DNA of 35,133 nt from an uncultured Ruminococcus sp. (GCA_937926145.1 CALANW010000110.1:1-35133), one strand, 5' to 3'. Shown: positions 1-8,741, numbered from the stretch's first letter. The notes: generated by a model not told the origin, from the sequence alone. Made by a program: numbers and translations.

Positions 1-40
1 AAAAATTAATATTTTAACATTTGATAAATTTTTGAACCGT

Positions 41-694
41 TCAAAGCGCTACTACCTCAGCAAGCTCGCTTACATTTTTGGCAATATAATCCGCCCCGGC
101 ATCAAGCAGCTCAGGATAAGAACCATATCCGTAAAGAACGCCTGCCGTTTTTATGCCGTTTGCCCTTGCACCGATAACATCAAACTTTCTGTCGCCGACC
201 ATTAGAATTCTTGACGGGTCATCAATACCTACCTCTTTCATTGCATAAGCAATAACTTCGGCTTTCTTGACGATCTTCTCATCAAATGACGCTCCTGCAA
301 TGTATTCAAACATCTGCGACATATGGAGATGCTGAACTATTCTTCTTGCAAAAAGTTCAGGTTTTGATGTTGCGATAACAGCCTTTCGCCCCGTGTTTTC
401 AATAAACGAAAGCAGTTTATCCACTCTCTTGTACGGCCAGCAGCGAAGAATCCCTCGGCTCTCATAATAAACTCTGTAGTAAGAGATCGCTTTTTCGGCT
501 TCTTCATCCGAAAATCCATAATAATACATAAACGAATCTTTAAGAGGAGGTCCTACAAATATTTTGAGCGCGCTCAATTCTTTTTCAATTATCCCCATTT
601 TCTTTAAGGCATATTGAACGGACAGAGTTATTCCGTCGCCTGAATCTATCATTGTTCCGTCAAGATCAAAAAATATATAATCGAATTGTCCCAT
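41..694 (-). CDS. HAD-superfamily hydrolase, phosphoglycolate phosphatase-like
   Basis: The 217-residue protein has the HAD motif I DLDGT near its N-terminus, a helical cap region, a lysine motif around SKPE, and motif IV as VGDRKFDVIGA. These place it among Mg-dependent phosphatases of the phosphoglycolate phosphatase / pyrophosphatase PpaX type. The substrate cannot be read from sequence. An upstream in-frame ATG at 718 exists, but the start at 694 is preferred because a GGGAG ribosome binding site lies 7 nt before it and the protein then begins just before the first beta strand. It is a single gene, divergent from the WYL regulator, with its own promoter. Confidence 0.85.
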   Translation of the reverse strand: MGQFDYIFFDLDGTMIDSGDGITLSVQYALKKMGIIEKELSALKIFVGPPLKDSFMYYYGFSDEEAEKAISYYRVYYESRGILRCWPYKRVDKLLSFIENTGRKAVIATSKPELFARRIVQHLHMSQMFEYIAGASFDEKIVKKAEVIAYAMKEVGIDDPSRILMVGDRKFDVIGARANGIKTAGVLYGYGSYPELLDAGADYIAKNVSELAEVVAL

Positions 695-747
695 GATCGA
701 TCTCCCGAGTACCGGCATTTCATCGGTATTTTTATAAATATAAACAA

Positions 748-776
748 ATTATATCACAACAAGTTGATTTTTTCAA
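748..776 (-). promoter_or_regulatory. Sigma-A-type promoter for the HAD phosphatase
   Basis: Read on the minus strand, TTGAAA (771-776) and TATAAT (748-753) are separated by 17 bp, and the gene starts about 54 nt downstream of the -10 box. The flanking DNA is very AT-rich. Confidence 0.7.
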
Positions 777-844
777 GAAAAATCGCTGTTAAATCGCACA
801 TTATCCTCTATATTTTCATTTTTCGGCAAAATCGGTGTTATTTC

Positions 845-873
845 TTGCAATTCTTTATGTAAAATGGTATAAT
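845..873 (+). promoter_or_regulatory. Sigma-A-type promoter for the WYL regulator operon
   Basis: TTGCAA (845-850) and TATAAT (868-873) have a 17-bp spacer. The regulator starts about 50 nt further on. With the HAD promoter on the other strand this forms a divergent pair about 70 bp apart. Confidence 0.7.
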
Positions 874-924
874 AAAAGCATCGAAAATTCGTCCGATATA
901 ACTTATTGAAACGGAAGTGATATC

Positions 925-1902
925 TTGACACAGCCAAAACAGCACCTAAAACTTTTATATATTGCGAAAATGCTGTATGAAAAGACCGATGAAGAACACC
1001 CTATCTCCATTGCAGAAATGATACAGTGTCTTGCCGAATCCGGTATAAAAGCGGAACGAAAATCTGTTTACAGTGATATCGAAGCCCTTAAAGAATTCGG
1101 TCTTGACATTATTACCGTAAAAGGTCAGTGCAATCGTTATTATATCGCAAGCAGGCAGTTTGAACTGCCCGAGCTGAAGCTTCTCGCCGATGCGGTTTGT
1201 TCCGCTAAATTTTTGACAGAAAAGAAATCGGAGCAACTCCTGCATAAAATCGAATCGCTCGCAGGTGTCCATGAGGGTATGCTCATTGAACGTCAGGTAA
1301 TGGTCGTTGACCGAGTTAAGTCGATGAACGAACAGATCTACATAAACGTTGACGCTATCCATAAAGCCATAAATGAGGGCAAACAGATCTCATTCCGTTA
1401 TTTTGATTACAACACTAACAAGCAAAAAGTCTACCGCGAGGGCAAAAGAGTTTGCTCACCCTGCGCACTGACTTGGAATGATGAAAAATACTACCTTGTT
1501 TCCTACTATCTCAAATATCCCGAAAACTACACAAATTTCCGAGTTGACCGTATGTCAAATATAAAAATACTCGATGAACCCGTGCTAAGATCTCCACAAG
1601 AGCTGAACATTTCCGAATATCTCAATTCTACTTTTTCGATGTTCAGTGGAGATACTGTCGAAGCTGTACTGAAATTCGATAAAAAGCTCATAAATCCCGT
1701 TATAGACCGATTTGGAATAAATGCCGATATTGTAAACCTTGATATCGATCATTTTAAAATAAAGGTAAATATCAAAGCTCAGCCGCCGTTTTTTGCATGG
1801 CTTTTCCAATTTGGAAAATCGGCTTCGATAATCTCGCCAAAATCGCTTAAAGAAGACTACAAAAAAATGCTCACCGAAGTTATTTCAAACTTTGATGAAT
1901 AA
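925..1902 (+). CDS. WYL-domain transcriptional regulator (DeoR/YafY type)
   Basis: The 325-residue protein has an N-terminal winged-helix region (about 8-70, with an AERKSVYSDIEALKEFG recognition segment typical of HTH_11 regulators). A WYL sensor domain follows (about 135-215, ISFRYFDYN then KYYLVSYY, then NFRVDRM), and a C-terminal WCX-like extension ends it. WYL proteins bind small ligands or nucleic acid and repress or activate nearby genes; the ligand here is unknown. It starts with TTG after GGAAGTG. It lies 17 nt before the C_GCAxxG_C_C gene, so the two are probably co-transcribed. Confidence 0.88.
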   Translation: MTQPKQHLKLLYIAKMLYEKTDEEHPISIAEMIQCLAESGIKAERKSVYSDIEALKEFGLDIITVKGQCNRYYIASRQFELPELKLLADAVCSAKFLTEKKSEQLLHKIESLAGVHEGMLIERQVMVVDRVKSMNEQIYINVDAIHKAINEGKQISFRYFDYNTNKQKVYREGKRVCSPCALTWNDEKYYLVSYYLKYPENYTNFRVDRMSNIKILDEPVLRSPQELNISEYLNSTFSMFSGDTVEAVLKFDKKLINPVIDRFGINADIVNLDIDHFKIKVNIKAQPPFFAWLFQFGKSASIISPKSLKEDYKKMLTEVISNFDE

Positions 1903-1919
1903 GAAAGAGGTATAAATTT

Positions 1920-2339
1920 ATGGAGAGTAGAACAGAACTCGCTGTAGAACGCAAAAATAAAGGCTATAACTGTGCTCAGGCTGTTGCCTGCACATACTGC
2001 GACCTTGTTGGTCTGAGCGAAGAAACAATGTATAAAATAATGGAAGGCTTCGGCTCGGGATTCGGTACTACCGAGGGCACTTGCGGGGCAATAACAGGTG
2101 CAGTAGCACTCGCAGGTATGAAAAACAGCACCGCAGACCTTGAAAAAAACAGTTCAAAGGGTTCAACAGCTAAAATTTCCAGAGAAATAATGTCCCGCTT
2201 TAAAGAAGCAGCAGGCGGAACTATCTGCCGTGTACTTAAAGGAATCGATACAAAGATCGTTCTCCATTCCTGCAATGACTGCGTTCTTGATGCCGCCAAA
2301 ATAGTTGAGGAAGTTGTTTTCCACGATAAATTCAACTGA
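1920..2339 (+). CDS. C_GCAxxG_C_C family (putative redox) protein
   Basis: The 139-residue protein has the family layout: a YNCAQAV motif (Cys18), a Gly-rich FGSGFG stretch, a TCGAITGA motif (Cys55) and a C-terminal CNDC pair (Cys118, Cys121), with extra cysteines at 24, 27 and 103. The family is small, cysteine-rich and often suspected of a redox or metal-linked role, but no reaction is established. It follows the WYL regulator after 17 nt with an AAGAGG ribosome binding site, which suggests control by, or a function linked to, that regulator. A MITE-like repeat begins almost at the stop codon and may act as its transcript end. Confidence 0.85.
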   Translation: MESRTELAVERKNKGYNCAQAVACTYCDLVGLSEETMYKIMEGFGSGFGTTEGTCGAITGAVALAGMKNSTADLEKNSSKGSTAKISREIMSRFKEAAGGTICRVLKGIDTKIVLHSCNDCVLDAAKIVEEVVFHDKFN

Positions 2340-2342
2340 TTT

Positions 2343-2442
2343 TTCTGAGTTGTAATAAAATAAGGGAAAAAATCTGCGCCGAAATCCAATATATTCGGGA
2401 TCGTCGGCTTGATTTTTTCTAAATTTTAAATGGTGTTTAGTA
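2343..2442 (-). repeat. MITE-like palindromic element, copy 1 (one end eroded)
   Basis: Read on the minus strand this is the same ~100-bp element as at 26436-26535. The end at 2442 keeps the terminal repeat (GGTGTTTAGTA on the plus strand) followed by TAA, which is the complement of the TTA seen at other copies. The core, with TCTGCGCCGAAATCC and TCGGCTTGATTTTTT, is intact. The other terminal repeat is degenerate (about 5 of 12 positions kept) and lies 3 nt after the stop of the upstream gene. The element separates that gene from ldhA. Confidence 0.75.
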
Positions 2443-2498
2443 TAAAATCCTTTTATCTAAAAATAATATTTACATATTTGATATGAAAGGATCATTTT

Positions 2499-3482
2499 AT
2501 GGAACAGATAGCTTTTTTTGATACGAAACCTTATGATAGAGAATGGTTTCTGAAATATGGCACAAACTATAAATTCAAATTCTTTGAAAGTAAGCTCACT
2601 CCTGACAGCGCTGAGCTTGCCAAAGGCTGCAAAGCTGTGATCGCATTTGTAAATGATACGATCGATAAAAACACTATAGATGTGCTTTGCAGTGTAGGAG
2701 TTGAACTTGTGGCATTGCGCTGTGCAGGCTTTAACAACGTTGACCTGAAATATGCCAAAAACAAGATAAATGTTGTCCGCGTACCGACATACTCCCCTTA
2801 TGCCGTTGCTGAACACGCAATGGCAATGCTCCTCACACTGAACCGAAAGATACACAAAGCCTACAACCGAACAAGAGAATTTAATTTCAGCCTTAACGGT
2901 CTTACGGGTTTTGACCTTTACGGAAAAACAGCCGGCATAATCGGAACGGGACAGATCGGCTGCATCTTTATGAATATATGCAAAGGCTTCGGAATGAATG
3001 TCGTTGCGTATGACCCATACCCTAAAAAGGACTCCGACATCAACTACGTTTCGCTCGATGACCTGCTCGGACAAAGCAGTATAATATCTCTCCATTGTCC
3101 GCTCACGCCCGAAACGAAGTTCATCATCAACGAAAAAAACATTAAAAAGATGAAAGACGGAGCTTTTATCGTCAATACTTCCAGAGGAAAGCTTATCGAC
3201 AGCGGTGCGCTTATATCCGCGCTTAAATCCGGAAAATTAGGCGGCGCTTGTCTTGATGTTTATGAAGAGGAAACATCATTTTTCTTTGAAGACTGGTCGG
3301 GCGAAGTAATTGACGATGACGAACTTTCTGTCCTCGTTTCAATGCCTAACGTTATCATCACCTCGCATCAGGCATTTCTCACAAAAGAAGCTTTGCAGAA
3401 GATAGCAGAGGTAACGGTCTATAACCTCGATCAATTTTTCAGTGGAAAACCGCTTGATAATATTGTCGAATATACAAAATGA
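2499..3482 (+). CDS. ldhA: D-lactate dehydrogenase (fermentative)
   Basis: The 327-residue protein is a D-isomer-specific 2-hydroxyacid dehydrogenase that reduces pyruvate to D-lactate with NADH. It resembles E. coli LdhA along its whole length, including ALRCAGFNNVDL, VAEHAMAM, LTLNRKIHKAYNRTRE and TSHQAFLT. The NAD site is GTGQIG (149-154). The catalytic triad is visible as Arg229 (TSRG), Glu258 and His290, at the family spacings of 29 and 61 residues. A GAAAGGATC ribosome binding site precedes the ATG. It is a single gene with a terminator right after the stop. No clear Rex site or strong promoter was seen upstream. The role is NADH reoxidation in fermentation. Confidence 0.93.
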   Translation: MEQIAFFDTKPYDREWFLKYGTNYKFKFFESKLTPDSAELAKGCKAVIAFVNDTIDKNTIDVLCSVGVELVALRCAGFNNVDLKYAKNKINVVRVPTYSPYAVAEHAMAMLLTLNRKIHKAYNRTREFNFSLNGLTGFDLYGKTAGIIGTGQIGCIFMNICKGFGMNVVAYDPYPKKDSDINYVSLDDLLGQSSIISLHCPLTPETKFIINEKNIKKMKDGAFIVNTSRGKLIDSGALISALKSGKLGGACLDVYEEETSFFFEDWSGEVIDDDELSVLVSMPNVIITSHQAFLTKEALQKIAEVTVYNLDQFFSGKPLDNIVEYTK

Positions 3483-3487
3483 TACCC

Positions 3488-3519
3488 AAAGGCGCAAGGT
3501 TCTCCCTGCGCCTTTTTTC
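3488..3519 (+). terminator. Rho-independent terminator after ldhA
   Basis: A GGCGCAAGG / CCCTGCGCC stem with one mismatch and a TTCT loop is followed by six T. It lies between the convergent ldhA and spoIVB genes. Confidence 0.85.
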
Positions 3520-3521
3520 TG

Positions 3522-4727
3522 TCAGCTTGCCTGCTTCATTTGTTCATACATCGTATCGGCAAAAACAGCATAACCCTTTGTCGGATTATTTATAAAAACG
3601 TGTGTGACTGCACCGACTATCTTTCCGTCTTGGATAATTGGACTTCCGCTCATTCCCTGAACAATGCCACCTGCTTCACGAAGCAGACGTTCATCGGTCA
3701 CTCTTATTACCATATCACGGGAGTCCTCATTTCCCGAATGATCTATCTTTTCAATGGCTATCTCATACCGCTGGGGACGTGTTCCGCTTATGGTAGTGTA
3801 AATGTATGCTTTTCCCGTTTTTATCTCGCTGTTTAATCCGAGCGGAATAGCCTCATTTACACCAGAGAAATCATCGAGCGTCCCGAAAAGTCCCACTGTT
3901 GTATTATCGGTAAGCGTTCCCATAGAAAAAGACGAAACAAATCCTCCCACAAGCTCACCGGGAAAACCTGATTTACCCTTTTTCACTCCGCTTATCGAAA
4001 CCTTTACCACTTCGCCCGAATCAAGAGGCATAAGGTTGCCTGTGTCTATATCGCAGACTGGGTGTCCAAGTCCGCCGAACTGTTTTGTTTCAGGGTCGTA
4101 AAAAGTCATAGTTCCTATACCTGCCGAGCTGTCACGCACCCATATTCCTGCACGATAACTGTCGTCCGTGCTTGATATCTGCGGACAAAGCCACGCTGTA
4201 AATTCTCTCTCATTTCGTACTGCACTTACTTTAAGTGTTTTTCCTCCGCTTGATGAAATAATATCCTCGACATCTTCATTTGATGAAACCTCTATTCCGT
4301 CAATGCTTTTTATTATATCTCCCGATTTAAGTCCGCAGCTTTCCCCCGGTGATATATAACCATTCTCCGTTTCAAAGCCGCTTACTTCAACGACAATAAC
4401 ACCGTCTGTCAACAGCTTTATCCCAAATGGCTCTCCGCACGGAATAAGAACAGGCGTTTCAACAGGGAAAATATTGACCACTTTTATCGGGATAAGTCCA
4501 AGAAGTTTCAGCTCCGCCTGCTCTGCGGCTTCACTGTCGATCTCGGTCAGATCGGTTTGCGAATTTGAACAGGGAACGGCATCTAACATAGCCGAGATAT
4601 TCATTTTTCCGCCTTTGGTGATATAGTAATCATTTGGCAGAGTTCTGTTGAGGTATATTATAAATGCCGCTAAAGATAATATAACAGCAAATATGCAAAA
4701 AACAATGCTTTTTATAAGTTTCTGCAT
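3522..4727 (-). CDS. spoIVB: SpoIVB peptidase (sporulation, sigma-K checkpoint)
   Basis: The 401-residue protein has one N-terminal membrane anchor (about 5-27), a PDZ domain (about 105-180, with SGDIIKSIDGIEV) and an S55 serine peptidase domain. The peptidase shows GGLGHPVCDIDTG (His222, Asp226) and GMSGSPIIQDGKIVGAVTH (serine near 360-362). In Bacillus SpoIVB is made in the forespore, crosses to the intermembrane space and cleaves SpoIVFA, which frees SpoIVFB to activate sigma-K. It is usually near recN or spo0A, but here it stands alone. GAAAGG precedes the ATG. No convincing sigma-F/G promoter was identified by eye. Its presence argues for a spore former. Confidence 0.95.
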   Translation of the reverse strand: MQKLIKSIVFCIFAVILSLAAFIIYLNRTLPNDYYITKGGKMNISAMLDAVPCSNSQTDLTEIDSEAAEQAELKLLGLIPIKVVNIFPVETPVLIPCGEPFGIKLLTDGVIVVEVSGFETENGYISPGESCGLKSGDIIKSIDGIEVSSNEDVEDIISSSGGKTLKVSAVRNEREFTAWLCPQISSTDDSYRAGIWVRDSSAGIGTMTFYDPETKQFGGLGHPVCDIDTGNLMPLDSGEVVKVSISGVKKGKSGFPGELVGGFVSSFSMGTLTDNTTVGLFGTLDDFSGVNEAIPLGLNSEIKTGKAYIYTTISGTRPQRYEIAIEKIDHSGNEDSRDMVIRVTDERLLREAGGIVQGMSGSPIIQDGKIVGAVTHVFINNPTKGYAVFADTMYEQMKQAS

Positions 4728-4755
4728 TTTAATTTTCCTTTCTTTCTTTCAGAAC

Positions 4756-4808
4756 AGTGTTTGGTTTTATTAAAATTGTTCTTTGCACATATAACAAAGC
4801 CGAACACT
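4756..4808. repeat. Imperfect palindrome upstream of spoIVB
   Basis: AGTGTTTGG (4756-4764) pairs with CCGAACACT (4800-4808) through one G-U-type difference, and pairing extends inward through about 16 positions. It lies 30-80 nt upstream of the spoIVB start in the otherwise gene-free, AT-rich 4728-4950 stretch. It could be a leader hairpin or an operator; nothing decides between these. Confidence 0.35.
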
Positions 4809-4953
4809 TATTCCCGATTTTTCCGTTTTCGACTCTCGCCGAGCTGTTATTACTATTCACACTTTGAAGCTTTTTATAAATTCTAATTATATGTTATTTT
4901 AAAGCCAAGCCCGCAAAAATAATGTAAAAATAAAGAATTTTAAAAAATTACCC

Positions 4954-4982
4954 TTGAATGTTCTTTAAGAGTATGCTATAAT
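4954..4982 (+). promoter_or_regulatory. Sigma-A-type promoter for the ACG-start membrane gene
   Basis: TTGAAT (4954-4959) and TATAAT (4977-4982) have a 17-bp spacer. They are followed within 30 nt by the GGAGGAG ribosome binding site at 5008-5014, so the leader is short and the start near 5020 is favoured over one at 5116. Confidence 0.75.
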
Positions 4983-5019
4983 GAAAACGTTATTACAAAA
5001 TTGACACGGAGGAGTTTTT

Positions 5020-5478
5020 ACGAAAAAAATTTCCAAGATCACATTCATTTTAGCGGTAATTGCGGAAGTAATATGCTGTCTTGTTCTTAATACCCTCGGC
5101 GGTGCTGCTTTCATTATGAACGGCTATGAAAAATGCGGTATTGCACTTTTCGCAAGCACGGTACTTCTTGTTGCCGCACTTGTTTTTATAAAATTCAAAA
5201 AATCACTTATACCGCTTATATTGACTATTTTTGGCTCGGCTTGCTACATTTACACGCTTGCTGTTATTGAAGCAATACCAAATGCAAAGATACCTAAGGA
5301 ATATACAGAGGCTCTTTCAGCCAAGCATTTTCCGACCATTTCGGTCACTGTGCTTCTCATCCTGCTGATAATTTTTAACTTCTTCAGTGAGGAAGCTGTT
5401 CAGAAACGTTTGGAGAAAAGGAATGCCCGAAAAGCTGAAAGAGAACGCAGCCTTAATGATGACGAAAAAATACTTTGA
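5020..5478 (+). CDS. Small four-helix membrane protein, apparent ACG start
   Basis: Reading from 5020 gives 152 residues beginning (ACG)-KKISKITFILAVIAEV. There are predicted membrane segments near 6-26, 41-60, 66-86 and 107-125, then a charged tail (KRLEKRNARKAERER). A strong GGAGGAG sits 5 nt before ACG. The in-frame codons back to the stop at 5002 contain no ATG, GTG or TTG. The first ATG (5116) would delete the first membrane helix and has only a weak GGCGGTG upstream. The likely reading is a non-canonical ACG start, or a T-to-C change or base error in an ATG. No family is recognised. The gene runs into the LacI-type regulator 20 nt later, so the two are probably one operon. Confidence 0.6.
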   Translation, partial: TKKISKITFILAVIAEVICCLVLNTLGGAAFIMNGYEKCGIALFASTVLLVAALVFIKFKKSLIPLILTIFGSACYIYTLAVIEAIPNAKIPKEYTEALSAKHFPTISVTVLLILLIIFNFFSEEAVQKRLEKRNARKAERERSLNDDEKIL

Positions 5479-5498
5479 CTTATACTGGAGGAATAGAT

Positions 5499-6500
5499 TT
5501 GAACGTAACTATAAAAGACGTTGCCAAAGCAGCAGGCGTTTCCGTTGCGACCGTTTCAAGAGTGCTTAACAAAAGCGCTACCGTTTCCGAAGCTGCCGCT
5601 GAGCAGGTAAACAACGCCATAAAAGAGCTTGGCTACAACCCCAATTTTCTCGGAAGAAACCTCCGCAAATGTGAAACCAATGTTATTCTTGCGATACTCC
5701 CCTCTACAGAACATTCGTTTTACAATGAAATAATAAAAGGTATGCAGAGCGCCGCTTCCGAAAACGGCTATGATATACTCCTTTGCACTTCAAACAGCTC
5801 ACATTCCACGGAAACAAGAATGCTCGGTATGCTTTACAACAGAACTGTTGACGCTGCTGTAATGCTCGGAACTCAGCTTTCCGCTGAAGAGCTCAATGAG
5901 CTTAATGAAAAGCATTATATCGCTATCTGCTGCGAGCGTGTTGAAGGCGCAAATGTTCTCACCGTTACTGTTGACGATGAAAGCGGAGCTTATACAGCTG
6001 TAAAGAATCTTATTTCACTCGGTCACAGAAAGATCGCCATTGTTTCTACCGAAGGAATGGCTCGTTCTTCAAAAGACAGAGAACACGGCTATATAAAGGC
6101 TTTGAACGAATTTGATATTCCCGTAAGAGAAGAATATATCTATCGGGGAACATACGACCCTTACAACGGCGGAAAGGCATTTGAGCAGTTTATGGCACTC
6201 CCCGAGCCTCCGACGGCGATATTCTGCATATCCGATCTGCTTGCGGCAGGAACGATGAAAAAAGCAATTTCAAGCGGCTATAAGATCGGCGAAGATATTT
6301 CAGTATGCGGATTTGATAATATCCAAATGTGTGAACTTTACAATCCGGGCATCACGACAATAGAACAGCCTGCATTTGAGATTGGCAAAACAGTCATAAA
6401 CGAGCTCGTACAGAACATAAAGCAAAATCAGAAAAAAGGCAGACACATAAAGCTGAATTACAGACTTATTCAGCGAGAATCCGTTCAGAAAGCAAAATAA
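5499..6500 (+). CDS. LacI-family transcriptional regulator
   Basis: The 333-residue protein has an N-terminal LacI helix-turn-helix (TIKDVAKAAGVSVATVSRVLN) with the following hinge helix, then a periplasmic-binding-like sensor domain (about 58-333) ending with GFDNIQMCELYNPGITTIEQP, a standard LacI/GalR signature. The start is TTG at 5499 because GGAGGA lies 6 nt upstream. An in-frame TTG at 5475 would put that GGAGGA inside the coding region. Family members repress sugar-use genes and are released by a sugar. No sugar catabolic genes lie nearby, so the regulon is unknown. It shares a transcript with the membrane protein before it. Confidence 0.9.
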   Translation: MNVTIKDVAKAAGVSVATVSRVLNKSATVSEAAAEQVNNAIKELGYNPNFLGRNLRKCETNVILAILPSTEHSFYNEIIKGMQSAASENGYDILLCTSNSSHSTETRMLGMLYNRTVDAAVMLGTQLSAEELNELNEKHYIAICCERVEGANVLTVTVDDESGAYTAVKNLISLGHRKIAIVSTEGMARSSKDREHGYIKALNEFDIPVREEYIYRGTYDPYNGGKAFEQFMALPEPPTAIFCISDLLAAGTMKKAISSGYKIGEDISVCGFDNIQMCELYNPGITTIEQPAFEIGKTVINELVQNIKQNQKKGRHIKLNYRLIQRESVQKAK

Positions 6501-6546
6501 AAAAACACAGTTTACTTTTTAAAACCCAAAAGTAAACTGTGTTTTT
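6501..6546. terminator. Bidirectional terminator between lacI-type gene and radA
   Basis: A long perfect stem, AAAAACACAGTTTACTTTT with its complement, is separated by TAAAACCC and flanked by A and T runs on both sides. It serves both convergent genes. Confidence 0.9.
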
Positions 6547-6560
6547 ATATGCTGAGATAC

Positions 6561-7967
6561 TTATTCAGCTTTTTCATCATTATTGTTTCTGATAACAAAA
6601 AAAGCTTGTTTTACTGAGGAAACTCCCGTTACTCTAATCTTCGTATTGTTCCTGTCGATGAGTTTCATTGACTGCTTTGGGATAATGCAATGCTCAAAGC
6701 CAAGACGTTCCGCTTCGCGGATCCGCTGAGGGATATTTGCCACACTTCGTATTTCTCCGCCAAGTCCGATCTCGCCGAAAGCTATCATTTTTTTGTCGAG
6801 TACGGTATCATAGAAACCGCTGTACAGCGCCAGTGCAACCGATAAGTCGCCTGCTGTTTCGTCAAGTCGAAAACCGCCGACAACATTAAGAAAAACATCG
6901 AGCGTTCCGAAAAACATTCCTGCACGTTTTTCAAGGACTGCGATTATCATTGCAAGGCGGTTGTAGTCAAATCCTGTGACCGTTCTTCTCGGAGCGGAAA
7001 ATCCGCTTTTTGTGACAAGAGCCTGAACTTCGGCAAGTATCGGTCGGCTGCCCTCCATTATGCAGGCAACGCAGCAGCCCGAAACTCCCTCCGGTCTGCC
7101 CGAAAGCAACATTGCAGACGGATTTTCGACCTCTTCAAGTCCTGTATTGCCCATTTCAAAAACACCGATCTCGTTCGTTGAGCCGTAACGGTTTTTTACA
7201 GCACGGAGAAGTCGGTAACTGAGGTGTCTTTCGCCCTCAAAATATAGAACTGCATCAACGATATGCTCCATTACCTTTGGACCTGCGATAGCGCCGTCCT
7301 TATTTACATGGCTGACAATAAATATCGGTATTTCCTCGGATTTTGCCGTTCGCATAAACAGATTTGTACACTCCCTGACCTGCGAAATGCTGCCCGATGT
7401 GCTGTTTATCTCGCTCAAAGTCATTGTTTGAATAGAGTCGATTATCGCAATATCGGGTTTGCTCGATATTATCGTATCTGAGGCTGCACCTGCATCATTG
7501 GTCGATAAAATGTACAGATTCGGGGTATCAACGCCCAGTCGTGCGGCACGGAGCTTTATCTGACGGACACTTTCTTCTCCCGAAATATACAGTATCGAAT
7601 GTTCCTCGCCGAGGTATTTGCATATCTGCAAAAGGAGTGTTGATTTTCCTATGCCGGGTTCACCGCCGAGAAGCACGAGCGAACCCTTTACAAGACCTCC
7701 GCCGAGGACACGGTCAAGCTCGCTTATTCCCGTTGAATAGCGTATCTCATCGTCCGTTCCTATCTGAGTGAGGTCTTTTATCTGCGAAGAGAGGTCACGG
7801 CTCACCGAAGCTGACGCACTTTTTAGTGAAGAGCCTTTCGGTGCAGACTGAACTTCCTGCTCTTCAAGTGTATTCCATTCGCCGCAGGACGGGCATTTAC
7901 CGTTCCACTTTGAACATTCAAAGCCGCACTCCGAGCAGACATATACTATTTTAGACTTTCCTGCCAT
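6561..7967 (-). CDS. radA: DNA repair protein RadA
   Basis: The 468-residue protein has a C4 zinc finger (CSECGFECSKW...CPSCGEWNT), a RecA-like ATPase with Walker A GEPGIGKST, the RadA hallmark KNRYGSTNE, and a C-terminal Lon-protease-like domain (GGFRLDETAGDLSVALAL). RadA (Sms) promotes branch migration and processing of recombination intermediates. The start at 7967 is chosen over 7994 because AAAGGAAAAATAAA directly precedes it and the zinc finger then begins close to the N-terminus. It runs in the same direction as the upstream cwlD-like gene. Confidence 0.96.
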   Translation of the reverse strand: MAGKSKIVYVCSECGFECSKWNGKCPSCGEWNTLEEQEVQSAPKGSSLKSASASVSRDLSSQIKDLTQIGTDDEIRYSTGISELDRVLGGGLVKGSLVLLGGEPGIGKSTLLLQICKYLGEEHSILYISGEESVRQIKLRAARLGVDTPNLYILSTNDAGAASDTIISSKPDIAIIDSIQTMTLSEINSTSGSISQVRECTNLFMRTAKSEEIPIFIVSHVNKDGAIAGPKVMEHIVDAVLYFEGERHLSYRLLRAVKNRYGSTNEIGVFEMGNTGLEEVENPSAMLLSGRPEGVSGCCVACIMEGSRPILAEVQALVTKSGFSAPRRTVTGFDYNRLAMIIAVLEKRAGMFFGTLDVFLNVVGGFRLDETAGDLSVALALYSGFYDTVLDKKMIAFGEIGLGGEIRSVANIPQRIREAERLGFEHCIIPKQSMKLIDRNNTKIRVTGVSSVKQAFFVIRNNNDEKAE

Positions 7968-8015
7968 TTTATTTTTCCTTTCCGAAATAAGCACACGACC
8001 TGCTCGGGTCAGAAC

Positions 8016-8741
8016 TTATTCCGTTGCAATGAATTCATTTATTCCCGAAAATACTGTGAATGCGACCTGCTGCTGATAATCCTTATTCGTAAGCTTTGCA
8101 GCTTCATCGGGGTTGGAGAGAAATCCGCACTCGACCATTACCGCAGGATTATTGCAGTAATAGCAAAGGTACAGTTCGTCTTTGCAAAGCTTTGTTTCAC
8201 GCTCGTTATCGGGCTGAAGATTTGCTACAAATCTGTTTTTCATAATGCCTGCAAGACGTTCGCTTTCCTCGTTTTTATCCGAATAGAACATCTGCGCACC
8301 GCTGTATTTCGGGTCGGTAAAGGTGTTCTGGTGGATAGAAACACAAACGCAGTCGGGATATTTGTTGAAAAGCGCAAGACGGTTTTCCATATCGGAGATC
8401 TTCTGATTGCGAAGACCCTCAACGCCCTTATCGTGAATAGAGATATCCTTTATGCGTGTAGCTTCGACGTTATAGCCGAACAGCCTTGCCATATCTCGGA
8501 CGGAAAGCAGGATATTAAGATTTATCCCCTTTTCTGTTTTGCCGTCCGCGCTTGAACAGCCGCCGTCCATTCCGCCGTGTCCCGCATCAAGAACGATCAT
8601 TTTCTGATCCGAAAGCTCTGTAGATGTCAGGATAGCATTTTCCAATCTTGACTTTGCATATAGTATCGTTCCTGTAAAAATACATACCGCTGCGAGAGTG
8701 ACAGCAGCGGTAAACTTCCTTTTATGCTTTGCAGAAACCAT
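8016..8741 (-). CDS. cwlD: N-acetylmuramoyl-L-alanine amidase, CwlD-like
   Basis: The 241-residue protein has an N-terminal signal anchor (about 10-29) and an Amidase_3 domain. Zinc and catalytic motifs are visible as LDAGHGGMDGG, SIHQN and VMVECGFLSNP. Size and anchor match CwlD, which removes the peptide from muramic acid so that PdaA can form muramic delta-lactam in spore cortex. A PdaA-like gene lies at 31849-32649, which supports that reading. A GGGAGG ribosome binding site precedes the ATG. A general cell-division amidase is possible but less likely given the short length and lack of binding repeats. Confidence 0.85.
   Translation of the reverse strand: MVSAKHKRKFTAAVTLAAVCIFTGTILYAKSRLENAILTSTELSDQKMIVLDAGHGGMDGGCSSADGKTEKGINLNILLSVRDMARLFGYNVEATRIKDISIHDKGVEGLRNQKISDMENRLALFNKYPDCVCVSIHQNTFTDPKYSGAQMFYSDKNEESERLAGIMKNRFVANLQPDNERETKLCKDELYLCYYCNNPAVMVECGFLSNPDEAAKLTNKDYQQQVAFTVFSGINEFIATE

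Noticed and set aside
2418..2446. Possible ldhA promoter formed by the end of MITE-like copy 1 (GTATAAA)
   Set aside because: The -10-like string has no acceptable -35 at 16-18 bp (TCTAAA at best), so I cannot support it as a promoter.
2457..3095. A 212-codon open frame antisense to ldhA
   Set aside because: It is opposite a full ldhA with all catalytic residues, and the low-complexity reading is typical of a shadow frame.
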